Source of the DNA: Alistipes ihumii AP11
GTDB taxonomy: Bacteria > Bacteroidota > Bacteroidia > Bacteroidales > Rikenellaceae
Direction: 5' to 3'
Assembly: GCF_025144665.1 (NCBI RefSeq)
Contig: NZ_CP102294.1
Coordinates: 1,922,001-1,986,000, forward strand
Length of the DNA stretch: 64,000 nucleotides
The translations under genes were made by a program, and so were the position numbers. The notes under the pieces were generated by a model, which ran no database searches, was not told the origin of the DNA, and worked only from the letters and a program-made list of their open reading frames with translations. Below, one piece after another: positions 55,582 through 64,000 of the stretch; positions within the stretch are counted from its first letter, which is position 1; every line of letters begins with the position of its first letter.

Positions 55582-55842
55582 GTCTCGGAAGCGGTGGCCG
55601 TCTTCTCCTCCGTTGGTTGGGACATTTCTTAAGTGCGTGTATCTCCGTACCGTTGCTTCTTGTCCGGTCCGACTGGTTTCCGTTTGGCCGTCCGCTTGTT
55701 TGGGCGGTCCGCCATTTACCGGAGACGGTCGTCCGGGGCGGGGAATACGCGGATTCGCTTGCCCGATGTGCCGTCTGCCATTCCTCCGACCGAACCGCTC
55801 AATAAATCCGGCGGATTATTCCCATTTTAAAATAAAAAATGC
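55582..55842. other. Intergenic region before lipA
   Basis: No gene; AT-rich near the lipA promoter. Confidence 0.4.
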
Positions 55843-55850
55843 TACATTTG
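55843..55850 (+). promoter_or_regulatory. -7 box of lipA-lipB
   Basis: TACATTTG, 30 bases before the lipA ATG. Confidence 0.65.
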
Positions 55851-55880
55851 TAGCAATTGGAAAGTAAATAAAACGCTCAA

Positions 55881-56765
55881 ATGCCTGATTACCATGATGA
55901 GGTAACGCGACATAGAAAACCCGACTGGCTGAAGATCAAGCTCCACCGGAGCGAAGAGTTCGGCGAGGTCGCCCGCATCGTCCGGGAGCACGGGCTCCAT
56001 ACGATTTGCAGCAGCGGCCGTTGCCCGAACCAGGCCGAGTGCTGGAGTCGGCGCACGGCTACTTTCATGATCTTGGGCGACATATGTACTCGCTCGTGCA
56101 AGTTCTGCGCGACAGCTACGGGGAAGCCGTTACCGCCCGATCCGGACGAGCCGCGGAAGCTCGCCCGTTCCATATCGCTTATGGGACTGAAACACTGCGT
56201 GGTCACGTCGGTGGACCGCGATGACCTGCCCGACGGCGGAGCCGCCTTGTGGGCCGAGTCCGTGCGCGCGGTGCGGGAGTTGAATCCCGATACGACGATC
56301 GAGCTGCTGATTCCCGACTTCGACGCGCGCGAGGAGCTGATCGACCTGGTTGCCGATGCGCGTCCGGACATTCTCGGGCACAACATCGAGACGGTGCGGA
56401 GGCTGACGCCTCAGGTGCGCTCGCGCGCCAAGTACGAGGTGAGCTTGCGGACGCTCGCTCACATAGCCCGCCGGGGGCTGACGGCCAAGAGCGGCCTGAT
56501 GGTCGGCCTCGGCGAAACCGACAGCGAGGTGCTCGAAGCCGTGGACGATCTGGTCGAGGCAGGCGTGCAGATTCTGACGATCGGACAGTATCTCCGGCCG
56601 TCGCTGCGCCATTTGCCGGTGGCCGAATACGTAACCCCCGAGAAATTCGCTTGGTATAAGGAGCAGGCCCTTGCGCGGGGACTGCGCTACGTGGAGAGCG
56701 GACCCATGGTCCGCTCGTCCTATATGGCCGAGAAGGCCATGAGAAGCTGTCGTACCCCAAAATAA
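55881..56765 (+). CDS. lipA: Lipoyl synthase
   Basis: 294 aa radical-SAM enzyme inserting two sulfurs into protein-bound octanoyl groups. The auxiliary cluster motif CSSGRCPNQAEC, the radical-SAM motif CTRSCKFC and the C-terminal RSSYMAEK are all present. lipB follows after 7 bases, so the two lipoate genes form an operon. Confidence 0.97.
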   Translation: MPDYHDEVTRHRKPDWLKIKLHRSEEFGEVARIVREHGLHTICSSGRCPNQAECWSRRTATFMILGDICTRSCKFCATATGKPLPPDPDEPRKLARSISLMGLKHCVVTSVDRDDLPDGGAALWAESVRAVRELNPDTTIELLIPDFDAREELIDLVADARPDILGHNIETVRRLTPQVRSRAKYEVSLRTLAHIARRGLTAKSGLMVGLGETDSEVLEAVDDLVEAGVQILTIGQYLRPSLRHLPVAEYVTPEKFAWYKEQALARGLRYVESGPMVRSSYMAEKAMRSCRTPK

Positions 56766-56772
56766 ACGGATC

Positions 56773-57450
56773 GTGGAAAACGTTACTTACAGGTATGTCG
56801 GGCGAGCGGAGTACGGAGCCGTGTGGGAGATGCAGAAGCGCATGTTCAACGAGCTGCTCGAGGCGAAAAAGGCAGGCATCGGGGCCGGGCAGACGCTGCT
56901 GATGGTGGAACATCCGCATGTCTACACGCTCGGCAAGAGCGGTCACGAGTCCAATATGCTCGTAAGCGACGAATTCCTGCGCTCGATCGGGGCGAGCTAC
57001 TTCCATACCGACCGGGGCGGGGACATCACCTATCACGGATACGGTCAGTTGGTCGGCTATCCGATTCTGGACCTCGAGCGTCTCGGACTGAGCCTCAAGG
57101 AGTATGTCTGGACCGTCGAGGAGTGCGTGATACGGACCGTGGCCGAGTACGGTATCGAGGCCGGGCGGCTCGACGGGGCGACCGGCGTCTGGATCGAGGG
57201 TGACACGCCGCGCGCGCGCAAGATCTGCGCTATCGGGGTCAAGGCTTCGCGCTATGTGACGATGCACGGGTTCGCGCTGAACGTGACGACCGATCTGCGC
57301 TATTTCTCGTACATCAATCCTTGCGGCTTCGTCGACAAGGGGGTTACCTCGATCGAGAAAGAAACGGGAGCGCAGCCGTCGTTGGAAGAGGTGGCGCGTC
57401 GCTTCGCCGCGCATTTCGGCGAGCTTGCCGGCTGCCGGGTGAGCTATTAG
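56773..57450 (+). CDS. lipB: Octanoyl-ACP:protein octanoyltransferase
   Basis: 225 aa; transfers octanoyl from ACP to lipoyl domains, giving the LipA substrate. RGGDITYHGYGQLVGYP, GVKASRYVTMHGFALNV (catalytic Lys) and INPCGF (catalytic Cys) are diagnostic. It starts with GTG, 7 bases after lipA. Confidence 0.96.
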   Translation: MENVTYRYVGRAEYGAVWEMQKRMFNELLEAKKAGIGAGQTLLMVEHPHVYTLGKSGHESNMLVSDEFLRSIGASYFHTDRGGDITYHGYGQLVGYPILDLERLGLSLKEYVWTVEECVIRTVAEYGIEAGRLDGATGVWIEGDTPRARKICAIGVKASRYVTMHGFALNVTTDLRYFSYINPCGFVDKGVTSIEKETGAQPSLEEVARRFAAHFGELAGCRVSY

Positions 57451-57515
57451 CCCGGCCCGAGCCGGACATGCGGCCGGACGATTTGGAAAATAAGACGTTA
57501 AAATAAATAAAGGTT

Positions 57516-59282
57516 ATGTCAGCAGAAAAAAGATGGGTGATCAAGCCCCAAGGGGATCCTGCGAAGGTAGAGAATCTCTCTGCCGCGCTGGGTATTCCTC
57601 CGGTGCTTGCCAACCTACTTGTTCAGCGCGGCATCGAAACACACGAGGAAGCATGGCAGTTCTTTAATCCGAAACTGGAGAACCTGCATGACCCGTTCCT
57701 GATGAAGGATATGGACCGGGCCGTGCGCAGAGTCGACGAGGCGGTACGCCGCGGCGAGCCGGTCATGGTCTACGGAGATTACGACGTGGACGGCACGACG
57801 GCGGTGGCGCTCGTCTATTCGTTCCTGCGACGGCAGGGCCACCCTTCGCTGCTGTTCTACATCCCCGACCGCTATACCGAAGGGTACGGCGTGTCGATCA
57901 AGGCGATAGACTATGCGCAGCGCAAGGGGGTCAAGCTGATCATCGCGCTCGATTGCGGGATCAAGGCGACGGAAAAGGTGGCTTATGCCAAGTCCAAGGG
58001 AATCGACTTTATCGTCTGCGATCATCATCTGCCCGGAGATACCATTCCCGACGCGGTGGCCGTGCTCGATCCCAAGCGGGTCGATTGCGGGTATCCGTTC
58101 AAGGAACTTTCCGGCTGCGGAGTGGGGTTCAAGATGTTGCAGGGGTACTGTCAGTACAAGGGTTTGCCTTTCTCGGAGGTGGAGTGCCTGCTTGATCTGG
58201 TGGTTGTCAGCATCGCGTCGGACATCGTCCCTCTGGTCGGGGAGAACAGGATTCTGGCCCATTACGGCCTCAAGCGGCTGAACGAGAAGCCCGGCAAGGG
58301 ACTTCTGTCGATCATCAAGATCTGCGGGCTCGACAAGCACCAGATCACGATCGACGACATCGTATTCAAGATCGGGCCTCGCATCAACGCCGCAGGGCGC
58401 ATGGAGGTCGACTCCGACGACGAGAACGCCGCCCCGTCCGGCGGGCATTCGGCCGTCTATCTGATGGTCGCGCGCGACGAGGAGGTAGCCTCCGAATACG
58501 GCGCTTTCATCGATACGTGCAATCAGGACCGCAAGAACATCGACCGTTCGATCACGCAGCAGGCGCACGAGCTGATCGAGCGCAATCCGGAGATGAAGGC
58601 CCGCAAGAGCACCGTGATCTACAATCCGAAATGGATGAAAGGCATCGTCGGGATCGTCGCGTCGCGCCTGATCGAGACCTATTACCGTCCGACCGTCGTG
58701 CTGACGATGAGCAACGGCTTCGTGACGGGATCGGCGCGGAGCGTGCCGGGGTTCGATCTCTATCAGGCCGTCGAGTCGTGCTCGGACCTGCTGGAGAATT
58801 TCGGAGGTCACATTTATGCGGCCGGGCTCACGATGCGGCCGGAGAACGTGGACGAGTTCACGCGCCGCTTCAACGAATACGTCGAACGGCACATCGATCC
58901 CCAGATGCTGATTCCGCAGGTCGAGATCGACTCCGAGCTGCTGTTCAGCGATATCACGCCGCAGTTCCGCTCGACGCTGAACCGCTTCCAGCCGTTCGGC
59001 CCGGGCAACAACTCGCCGGTGTTCGTCACGCGCGGCGTCAGCAATCGCGGCGACGCCCGGCTGGTGGGAGCCGAGCGGGAGCATCTGAAAATGGACCTGA
59101 TTCAGGGACAGAAGCCCAATACGCTGATTCCGGCCATCGCTTTCCAGCAGCCGGCCTTGTACGAGCATGTCCGCTCGGGTCGGGGAATCGACGTCTGCTA
59201 TACGGTCGTCGAGAATCACTATCGGGGGACGGTTACGCCGCAGTTGCGTATCAAGGATATCAAAAAGTCGGGGCCGAAATAA
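57516..59282 (+). CDS. recJ: Single-stranded-DNA exonuclease RecJ
   Basis: 588 aa 5'-3' exonuclease for recombination and mismatch repair. Motifs GDYDVDGTTA, ALDCGI, CDHHLPG (DHH) and the DHHA1 motif FGGHIYAAGLTM are visible; NAAGRM lies between. The segment after NAAGRMEVDS (DDENAAPSGGHSAV) is somewhat expanded. It follows lipB by 65 bases and ends at a strong terminator. Confidence 0.95.
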   Translation: MSAEKRWVIKPQGDPAKVENLSAALGIPPVLANLLVQRGIETHEEAWQFFNPKLENLHDPFLMKDMDRAVRRVDEAVRRGEPVMVYGDYDVDGTTAVALVYSFLRRQGHPSLLFYIPDRYTEGYGVSIKAIDYAQRKGVKLIIALDCGIKATEKVAYAKSKGIDFIVCDHHLPGDTIPDAVAVLDPKRVDCGYPFKELSGCGVGFKMLQGYCQYKGLPFSEVECLLDLVVVSIASDIVPLVGENRILAHYGLKRLNEKPGKGLLSIIKICGLDKHQITIDDIVFKIGPRINAAGRMEVDSDDENAAPSGGHSAVYLMVARDEEVASEYGAFIDTCNQDRKNIDRSITQQAHELIERNPEMKARKSTVIYNPKWMKGIVGIVASRLIETYYRPTVVLTMSNGFVTGSARSVPGFDLYQAVESCSDLLENFGGHIYAAGLTMRPENVDEFTRRFNEYVERHIDPQMLIPQVEIDSELLFSDITPQFRSTLNRFQPFGPGNNSPVFVTRGVSNRGDARLVGAEREHLKMDLIQGQKPNTLIPAIAFQQPALYEHVRSGRGIDVCYTVVENHYRGTVTPQLRIKDIKKSGPK

Positions 59283-59306
59283 CGCGTCGAAACCGGTTCC
59301 GTCGAG

Positions 59307-59335
59307 AAAGCCGGCTCATCAGAGCCGGCTTTTTT
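59307..59335 (+). terminator. Terminator of recJ
   Basis: aaagccggctc / gagccggcttt with loop atca and TTTTTT. Confidence 0.88.
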
Positions 59336-59759
59336 CGTTTCGGAAAGTCCGGGAAAGTTTCATTTTCGGTTCATTTGGGAAGGATAAACATTAAAAAAGC
59401 AAGGAAAAACAATTTTTTTTACACGCTTTCGCCCGATGGATGATGCAAGTCGGCGAGCAACCAGGCCAGGATGATGCCAATTCGTTGTAAATTAATTCGT
59501 TAAATAAAAAGAGCTTGTCCTCCTGTTCCCTGTGGCGCTTTTGGGGCTGCCTTGCAATAATTTGATAATCAGCGGTGTGTTTTTGTAAATATGCCCTCCG
59601 GAAAATCTTTGTCCTCTTGCAATGAGCTGAAATCTCCGTTATGTTTGTTTCAAAAGGAATGACGATCGAATGAAACGTACAAACCTGAAGCGAAAAATGC
59701 CAAGTTATAAATTATAAAAGCAAACAATCAAATATTATTCCCCTCCCAACAAATTAGCA
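59336..59759. other. AT-rich intergenic region, nothing recognised
   Basis: No gene with family character. It could hold a small RNA, but I found no paired promoter and terminator. Confidence 0.4.
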
Positions 59760-59800
59760 CGGGAGCGATGCAACCGCCTATCGCATCGCTCCCGATTCTT
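59760..59800. terminator. Hairpin terminator between convergent genes
   Basis: cgggagcgatgc pairs with gcatcgctcccg; the plus side is followed by attctttt. It ends transcription of the aminotransferase gene and/or backs up recJ. Confidence 0.65.
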
Positions 59801-59868
59801 TTACTGCCGGTACGCTCCGGCGCTTCCTGTCCCGGCACGGCGGAGGAAATATCCGCGCGTGCGATGTC

Positions 59869-61071
59869 CTATCGGTTCCGAATGGCCGGACCGGCCAGCC
59901 CTTCTGCGGCTGCGGCGCGGTAGAGCCGGTCCATGGCCCGTTCGATTACCCGGCGGGGAGAGGCGATGTTGAAACGCATCCAGCCGCGTCCCTGCTCGCC
60001 GAACATCGATCCCTCGTTGACACCGAGTCCTGCCCGGTCGATCAGCAGGCGGTACGTCTGCTCGTGGGTCATGGGCCATTCCCGAAAATCGAGCCACATC
60101 AGGTAGGTGCCTTCGGGCCGGACCGCACGAACGGAAGGCATGCGGTCGCGCAAAAAGTCGAGCACGTAGTTCACGTTTCCGTCCAGATAGTCGATCAGTT
60201 GCTCGAGCCACTCGTCGCACCGACTGTAAGCCGCTTCCAGCGCAACGGCTCCGAATAGGTTGCCCTGATCGGCATGCAGCTTGGCCAGCTCGGTCTGCAG
60301 ACGCCGGCGGAGCGAGTCGTCCGGCACGATGACGACCGACGTAGAGAGCCCGGCCATGTTGAATGTCTTGCTCGGCGCGATGAACGTGACCGTCCGGCGC
60401 GCGAACCGCTCGTCGAGCGCGGCGATATGCAGATGCCGGTGCGGGTCGTATATCAGGTCGGAATGGATTTCGTCGGAGAGGATCAGTACGTCGTGCTTCA
60501 CGCACAGTTCGCCGATGCGCGTCAGTTCTTCCCGGGTGAAGACGCGCCCGGTCGGATTGTGCGGATTCGACATCAGCAACGCTTTCGCTCCGGACAACTG
60601 GCGGTCCAGATCGTCGAAGTCGACGACGAACCGTCCGTCCGCCGCTTGTATCAGCGGATTTTCGAGAACGCGCCGTCCGTTGAGACGGGTCTGCCGCGCG
60701 AACGGATGATACACCGGCGGCTGGATTACGACTCCGTCTCCTTCCGATGTGAATGCCCTGAGCGCGAAAACGATCCCCGATACGACCCCCGGCGTGAAGT
60801 CGAGCCACTCGCGGCGCAGCTTCCAGCCTCCGTGCCGTTCGACCCAGCCGATGATGGCGTTCCAATAGGCGTCCGACCGGTAGGAATAGCCCAGAACGGG
60901 ATGTTCCGCCCGCTTGCGTATCGCTTCCGTGACCTCGGGCGGTGCGGCGAAGTCCATATCGGCGACCCAGAGCGGAATGACGTCGTCCCGGCCGAAAATC
61001 TCGTCCCGCAGGTCGAATTTTTCGCAAGAAGTGCCTTCCCGGCATATTTCCTCGTCGAAATTGTATTTCAT
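59869..61071 (-). CDS. MalY/PatB-type PLP enzyme (C-S lyase / aminotransferase)
   Basis: 400 aa fold-type I PLP protein. The N-terminus (KYNFDEEICREGTSCEKFD) and WVADMDFAAPPEVTEAI are MalY/PatB-type; the SNPHNPTGRVF and APSKTFNMAG (PLP lysine) motifs and RFNIASPR Arg region are seen. Such enzymes cleave cystathionine to homocysteine or act on other C-S bonds; the substrate is unknown. A TATATTTG box lies 19 bases upstream. Confidence 0.9.
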   Translation of the reverse strand: MKYNFDEEICREGTSCEKFDLRDEIFGRDDVIPLWVADMDFAAPPEVTEAIRKRAEHPVLGYSYRSDAYWNAIIGWVERHGGWKLRREWLDFTPGVVSGIVFALRAFTSEGDGVVIQPPVYHPFARQTRLNGRRVLENPLIQAADGRFVVDFDDLDRQLSGAKALLMSNPHNPTGRVFTREELTRIGELCVKHDVLILSDEIHSDLIYDPHRHLHIAALDERFARRTVTFIAPSKTFNMAGLSTSVVIVPDDSLRRRLQTELAKLHADQGNLFGAVALEAAYSRCDEWLEQLIDYLDGNVNYVLDFLRDRMPSVRAVRPEGTYLMWLDFREWPMTHEQTYRLLIDRAGLGVNEGSMFGEQGRGWMRFNIASPRRVIERAMDRLYRAAAAEGLAGPAIRNR

Positions 61072-61089
61072 ATGCAATCAAATAGATTG

Positions 61090-61097
61090 CAAATATA
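61090..61097 (-). promoter_or_regulatory. -7 box of the MalY/PatB-type gene
   Basis: TATATTTG on the minus strand, 19 bases before the ATG at 61071; divergent from the RluB-like gene. Confidence 0.6.
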
Positions 61098-61122
61098 TGG
61101 CAAATTGTAAAAAATAAGCCAT

Positions 61123-61130
61123 ACCTTTGA
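61123..61130 (+). promoter_or_regulatory. -7 box of the RluB-type gene
   Basis: TACCTTTG, 77 bases before the ATG at 61208. Confidence 0.55.
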
Positions 61131-61207
61131 ACCGATTTGCAGGCCGCACGCCGGCGGCGGAAAAGCCTCGGCGCGGATACACGAGTAAACTTAGCGCATA
61201 CCGATCC

Positions 61208-62542
61208 ATGAGCACATTCGATCCGAAAAAAAAGAAGGGCTTTCCCGGCGAGGACCGCCGCGGCGACCGCTTCGGAAACTACTCCCGTCGAGACGATTCG
61301 AGAAGTTTCGACCGCGATGGGGAACCGTCGCCTTTTGTCAGGGACAAGCGTCCGCGAATCAGTCGGCCCTCGCGGGACGTAAGGTCCGGTTTCGACGGTC
61401 CGTCCGGCGACGGCGAGAAGCGGCGCTCTTTCAATCCGAACTTCACGAGGGACAATCGCCGGCGCGACGAATTCCCGCGAGAAAAATCCTATCGTCGGTT
61501 CGACCGCGAGGAACGGTCGTGGAATCGGGAGGACGCGCCCAAGGAACGCTCTTACAACCGGTACGACCGGGATGACCGGCCGCAGGGCCCGCGCAAGCCG
61601 TTCGACGCCGACTCCCGTTCTTTCCCGCACGGCGACCGTCCGCAGACCGCGGCCAAGCCGTGGAGCCGGGACAATCGTCGCGGCAAGGAAGACCGGCGTC
61701 CGTCCCGGGACGGATCCCGCGATTCGCGCGGCGACAAGCGCTACGGAACGAAAAAGCAGGGAGCAGGACATTCGTACCGTGACGGCCGGACGAGCAGCTA
61801 CCCGAGATTCGACGCTCCGAAGCCGGCGGGGGCGATTCGTCTGAACCGTTTTATCGCCAACTCGGGTATCTGTTCGCGCCGCGAGGCCGACGACCTGATT
61901 ACGGCCGGTCTGGTGGCTGTCAACGGACAGATCGTGACCGAACTGGGATCGAAAGTCAATCCGGACGACGAGGTGCGTTTCAACGGGTCGGTCATCAAAG
62001 GGGAGAAAAAAGTCTATATCGTGATGAACAAACCCAAGGGCTTCGTTACTTCGCTCGACGACCCGCATGCCGACAAGACCGTCATGGATTTGCTGAAAGG
62101 TGCTGTCGCCGAGCGGGTCTATCCGGTCGGACGGCTCGACAAGAACAGCGTGGGTGTGCTGCTCATCACCAATGACGGCGAGTTGACCCGCAAGCTGACG
62201 CACCCGAGCTACAATAAGCAGAAAGTCTATCAGGTGACTCTCGACAAGCCGCTGGCACAGGCCGATATGACCAAGATAGCCGAGGGAATCACGCTCGAAG
62301 ACGGGGAGATTCATGCCGATGAGATCAGCTATGTCAGCGAAAACCGCAAGGAAGTGGGCATCGAGATACATTCCGGCCGCAACCGGATCGTGCGCCGTAT
62401 TTTCGAGTCGCTCGGCTACTCGGTCCAGAAGCTCGACCGGGTCTATTTCGCCGGACTGACGAAGAAGAAACTCAAGCGCGGTGGCTGGCGCTTCCTCTCG
62501 CCGATGGAAGTGAACCGGCTCAAGAGCGGGGAATACGAATAG
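61208..62542 (+). CDS. RluB/RsuA-type pseudouridine synthase with a long Arg/Asp-rich N-terminal tail
   Basis: 444 aa. The first ~205 residues are low-complexity Arg/Asp/Ser/Gly-rich and probably disordered. Then come an S4 domain (IRLNRFIANSGICSRREADDLI) and the catalytic domain with the active-site motif GRLDKNSVGVLL and SGRNRIVRRIFESLGY. It makes pseudouridine in large- or small-subunit rRNA; which site cannot be stated. The ATG at 61208 (MSTFDPKKKKGF) is chosen; an upstream start at 61127 lies within the promoter box. Confidence 0.9.
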   Translation: MSTFDPKKKKGFPGEDRRGDRFGNYSRRDDSRSFDRDGEPSPFVRDKRPRISRPSRDVRSGFDGPSGDGEKRRSFNPNFTRDNRRRDEFPREKSYRRFDREERSWNREDAPKERSYNRYDRDDRPQGPRKPFDADSRSFPHGDRPQTAAKPWSRDNRRGKEDRRPSRDGSRDSRGDKRYGTKKQGAGHSYRDGRTSSYPRFDAPKPAGAIRLNRFIANSGICSRREADDLITAGLVAVNGQIVTELGSKVNPDDEVRFNGSVIKGEKKVYIVMNKPKGFVTSLDDPHADKTVMDLLKGAVAERVYPVGRLDKNSVGVLLITNDGELTRKLTHPSYNKQKVYQVTLDKPLAQADMTKIAEGITLEDGEIHADEISYVSENRKEVGIEIHSGRNRIVRRIFESLGYSVQKLDRVYFAGLTKKKLKRGGWRFLSPMEVNRLKSGEYE

Positions 62543-62631
62543 AACGGGACGATTTTGTTCTATCCGGACAGAGAAAAGCGGACTTTTGCCGAAAAATATT
62601 GCATAAATAAAATTTTCGATTTATCTTTGCA

Positions 62632-62639
62632 CTCGCATT
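62632..62639 (+). promoter_or_regulatory. -7 box of tRNA-Lys
   Basis: TATCTTTG, 7 bases before the tRNA 5' end. Confidence 0.65.
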
Positions 62640-62646
62640 CAGCAAT

Positions 62647-62719
62647 GGTTCTCTAGCTCAGTTGGTAGAGCACGACACTCTTAATGTTGGGGTCGTGGGT
62701 TCGAGCCCCACGGGGACCA
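62647..62719 (+). tRNA. tRNA-Lys (CTT)
   Basis: Cloverleaf with acceptor GGTTCTC/GGGGACC, anticodon loop CTCTTAA (CTT), TTCGAGC T-loop. CCA not encoded. It may be the attachment site of the element whose integrase follows. Confidence 0.9.
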
Positions 62720-62723
62720 CTTC

Positions 62724-62765
62724 AAGGCGACTGGTAATCAAGCGATTATCGGTCGCCTTTGTTTT
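62724..62765 (+). terminator. Terminator of tRNA-Lys
   Basis: aaggcgactggtaatc / gattatcggtcgcctt forms a long, nearly continuous hairpin followed by TTGTTTTG. Confidence 0.75.
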
Positions 62766-62823
62766 GTGCCCATGCCGAAGGATCGGGAATCATCCTGCCT
62801 CAGAAGGCATTTTGAGGGCCCTG

Positions 62824-62846
62824 TGTGTTACATAATGTGTTACATA
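62824..62846. repeat. Two direct 11-bp repeats between tRNA-Lys and the integrase
   Basis: tgtgttacata occurs at 62824-62834 and 62836-62846 (period 12). Placed as arm-type recombinase or excisionase sites would be. Confidence 0.7.
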
Positions 62847-62886
62847 GAATCACTCGAAACGACAATCTGCGTATTCATGCAAAATT

Positions 62887-64000
62887 ATGAATATCAGAGT
62901 TGTGCAGAAAGGCGACATCGTTTATAAAAACGGGTGTTCGCCTTTGTTCATTCGGTTTACCCACGAACGTAAGAGTAAGTTTGTCAGCTTGGGGATTTCC
63001 GTACTTCCCGATCATTGGGACAAGCAACAGCAAATGATTCGGCAATCATGCCCCGAATCCGCTATTTTACAGCAACGAATCGAAGCTGTTCTTCGAGAGT
63101 ACGAACGGAAAATACGGAAATTGGAAATTCTTGAGATTCCCGTTACGCTGGAAACCCTGTTCGAATCGAAAGGCAGAAGGATTAAATGCACCGTTTCGGA
63201 TTGTTTCGAACGTGAGATCGCCCGTCTCGAATCGCTCGGTAAATACAATTCGGCCTCGAAGGTCAAAACCGTATTTTCTCTGATCGGTCAATTCCGCAAC
63301 GCCGATATACGGTTGGAAGAGATTGATTTGGTGTATCTGAACGATCTTGAACTGTTCCTGCGTAAACGAGGCAACAAGGATAACAGTATCGCCACCAAAT
63401 TCAGCGTGTTCAAGGCGATTTACAACAAGGCGCTGGCGGAAGAACTCTTTGCGCCGAAAGTCAATCCGTTCGTAAAGTTCAAAGTAGGTCGGCTTTGGAC
63501 GGCTACTCGTAAAAGGGCCATTACCAAAGAGGAACTGCGACGGATCATAGATTTCGGACTGCCCGAATCGGCATCGCCTTATTTGATTCTGGCAAGGGAT
63601 ATATTTCTGTTTACCTACTTTACAGCAGGAATCAATATCGGAGATATAGCCCGATTGGAGTACCGCAACATCCGTAACGGGCGTATCTACTACACACGTC
63701 GCAAAACGGGCAAAAATATCAGTTGCCAGTTAATGCCTCTCGCTTCTGCAATCATCGCCAAATACAGCAGGCCCGACCATTCGGAAACCGATTATATCTT
63801 TCCGATTCTTAATAAGGCTATGCACATGACCGATTTGCAACAGTACAACAGACTTCATAAAGTTACGGCCAAAATCAATCGGGAGTTGGGCGAGTTGGCA
63901 AAATTAGCAGGTATCGAAACGCATCTGACCACCTACGTTGCGAGACACACGTATGCGACCGTACTCAAGCGTTCGGGAGTGAACATTGCGATCATCTCTG
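62887..64000 (+). CDS. Tyrosine integrase, 5' part (cut by window edge)
   Basis: At least 371 codons, open to the window end. The layout is that of Bacteroidota transposon/prophage integrases: N-terminal arm-binding domain (MNIRVVQKGDIVY...FVSLGISV), core-binding SAM-like domain (~150-250), then the catalytic domain. KTGK supplies the catalytic Lys and TTYVARHTYATVLKRSG the Arg/His box; the tyrosine lies beyond the edge. In the first box, GINIGDIARL has Asn where XerD has Arg. It lies 168 bases after tRNA-Lys, in more AT-rich sequence. Confidence 0.88.
   Translation, partial: MNIRVVQKGDIVYKNGCSPLFIRFTHERKSKFVSLGISVLPDHWDKQQQMIRQSCPESAILQQRIEAVLREYERKIRKLEILEIPVTLETLFESKGRRIKCTVSDCFEREIARLESLGKYNSASKVKTVFSLIGQFRNADIRLEEIDLVYLNDLELFLRKRGNKDNSIATKFSVFKAIYNKALAEELFAPKVNPFVKFKVGRLWTATRKRAITKEELRRIIDFGLPESASPYLILARDIFLFTYFTAGINIGDIARLEYRNIRNGRIYYTRRKTGKNISCQLMPLASAIIAKYSRPDHSETDYIFPILNKAMHMTDLQQYNRLHKVTAKINRELGELAKLAGIETHLTTYVARHTYATVLKRSGVNIAIIS

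Noticed and set aside
59801-62371. 856-aa minus-strand open frame
   Set aside because: It overlaps the MalY/PatB-type and RluB-type genes in other frames and has no domain signal.

Overview
The window looks like a core chromosomal segment from a GC-rich member of the Bacteroidota. I infer an Alistipes/Rikenellaceae-like gut or host-associated bacterium. The reasons are the repeated TAnnTTTG promoter -7 element ahead of many genes, the Bacteroidota-type families (DUF4296 lipoprotein, PorT-like barrel, GH109 enzyme, LolC/E-type permease, lipoproteins with an acidic export signal), and tRNA genes that do not encode CCA. No taxonomic search was possible.

Layout. 1-6.8 kb: 5' part of dnaG, mntP, the uvrB-gtrA pair, an M23/LysM lipoprotein and trxB with a LuxE-like adenylating enzyme. 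8.4-15.3 kb: two glycosyltransferases, a sugar-kinase-like APH protein next to a GH109 glycosidase, and mdh. 16.4-22 kb: initiator tRNA-Met and a five-gene heterodisulfide-reductase/Qmo-like redox operon ending in a membrane HdrE-HdrD-type fusion. 22.4-30.7 kb: a tight eight-gene minus-strand operon (holB, folK, Ig-like lipoprotein, PorT-like barrel, rbfA, permease, DUF4296, amidohydrolase). 30.7-32.7 kb: an AT-richer islet with one MACPF-domain protein on the opposite strand, resembling Bacteroidales secreted antimicrobial proteins. 32.7-43.3 kb: dut, a flippase, thioredoxin-rlmN, tRNA-Ala, hflX, upp, a PIF1-like helicase and folE. 43.3-44.8 kb: a gene-free stretch with strong RNA structure. 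44.8-52 kb: frr-pyrH, an OmpA lipoprotein and dxs-leuS. 52.6-62.5 kb: a large surface lipoprotein, tRNA-Arg, lipA-lipB-recJ, a MalY/PatB-type aminotransferase and an RluB-type pseudouridine synthase. 62.6-64 kb: tRNA-Lys followed at once by a tyrosine integrase cut by the window end, so the window probably runs into an integrated element.

Most of the content is housekeeping: DNA repair and replication, translation, isoprenoid, folate, lipoate and pyrimidine metabolism, and envelope biogenesis. The most unusual parts are the MACPF islet, whose signal peptide has no ordinary start codon; the Hdr/Qmo-like respiratory module; a 55-bp inverted copy of helicase coding sequence in the following intergenic region; the structured intergenic region before frr; and the tRNA-Lys/integrase junction. 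I found no CRISPR array, rRNA operon or complete insertion sequence.
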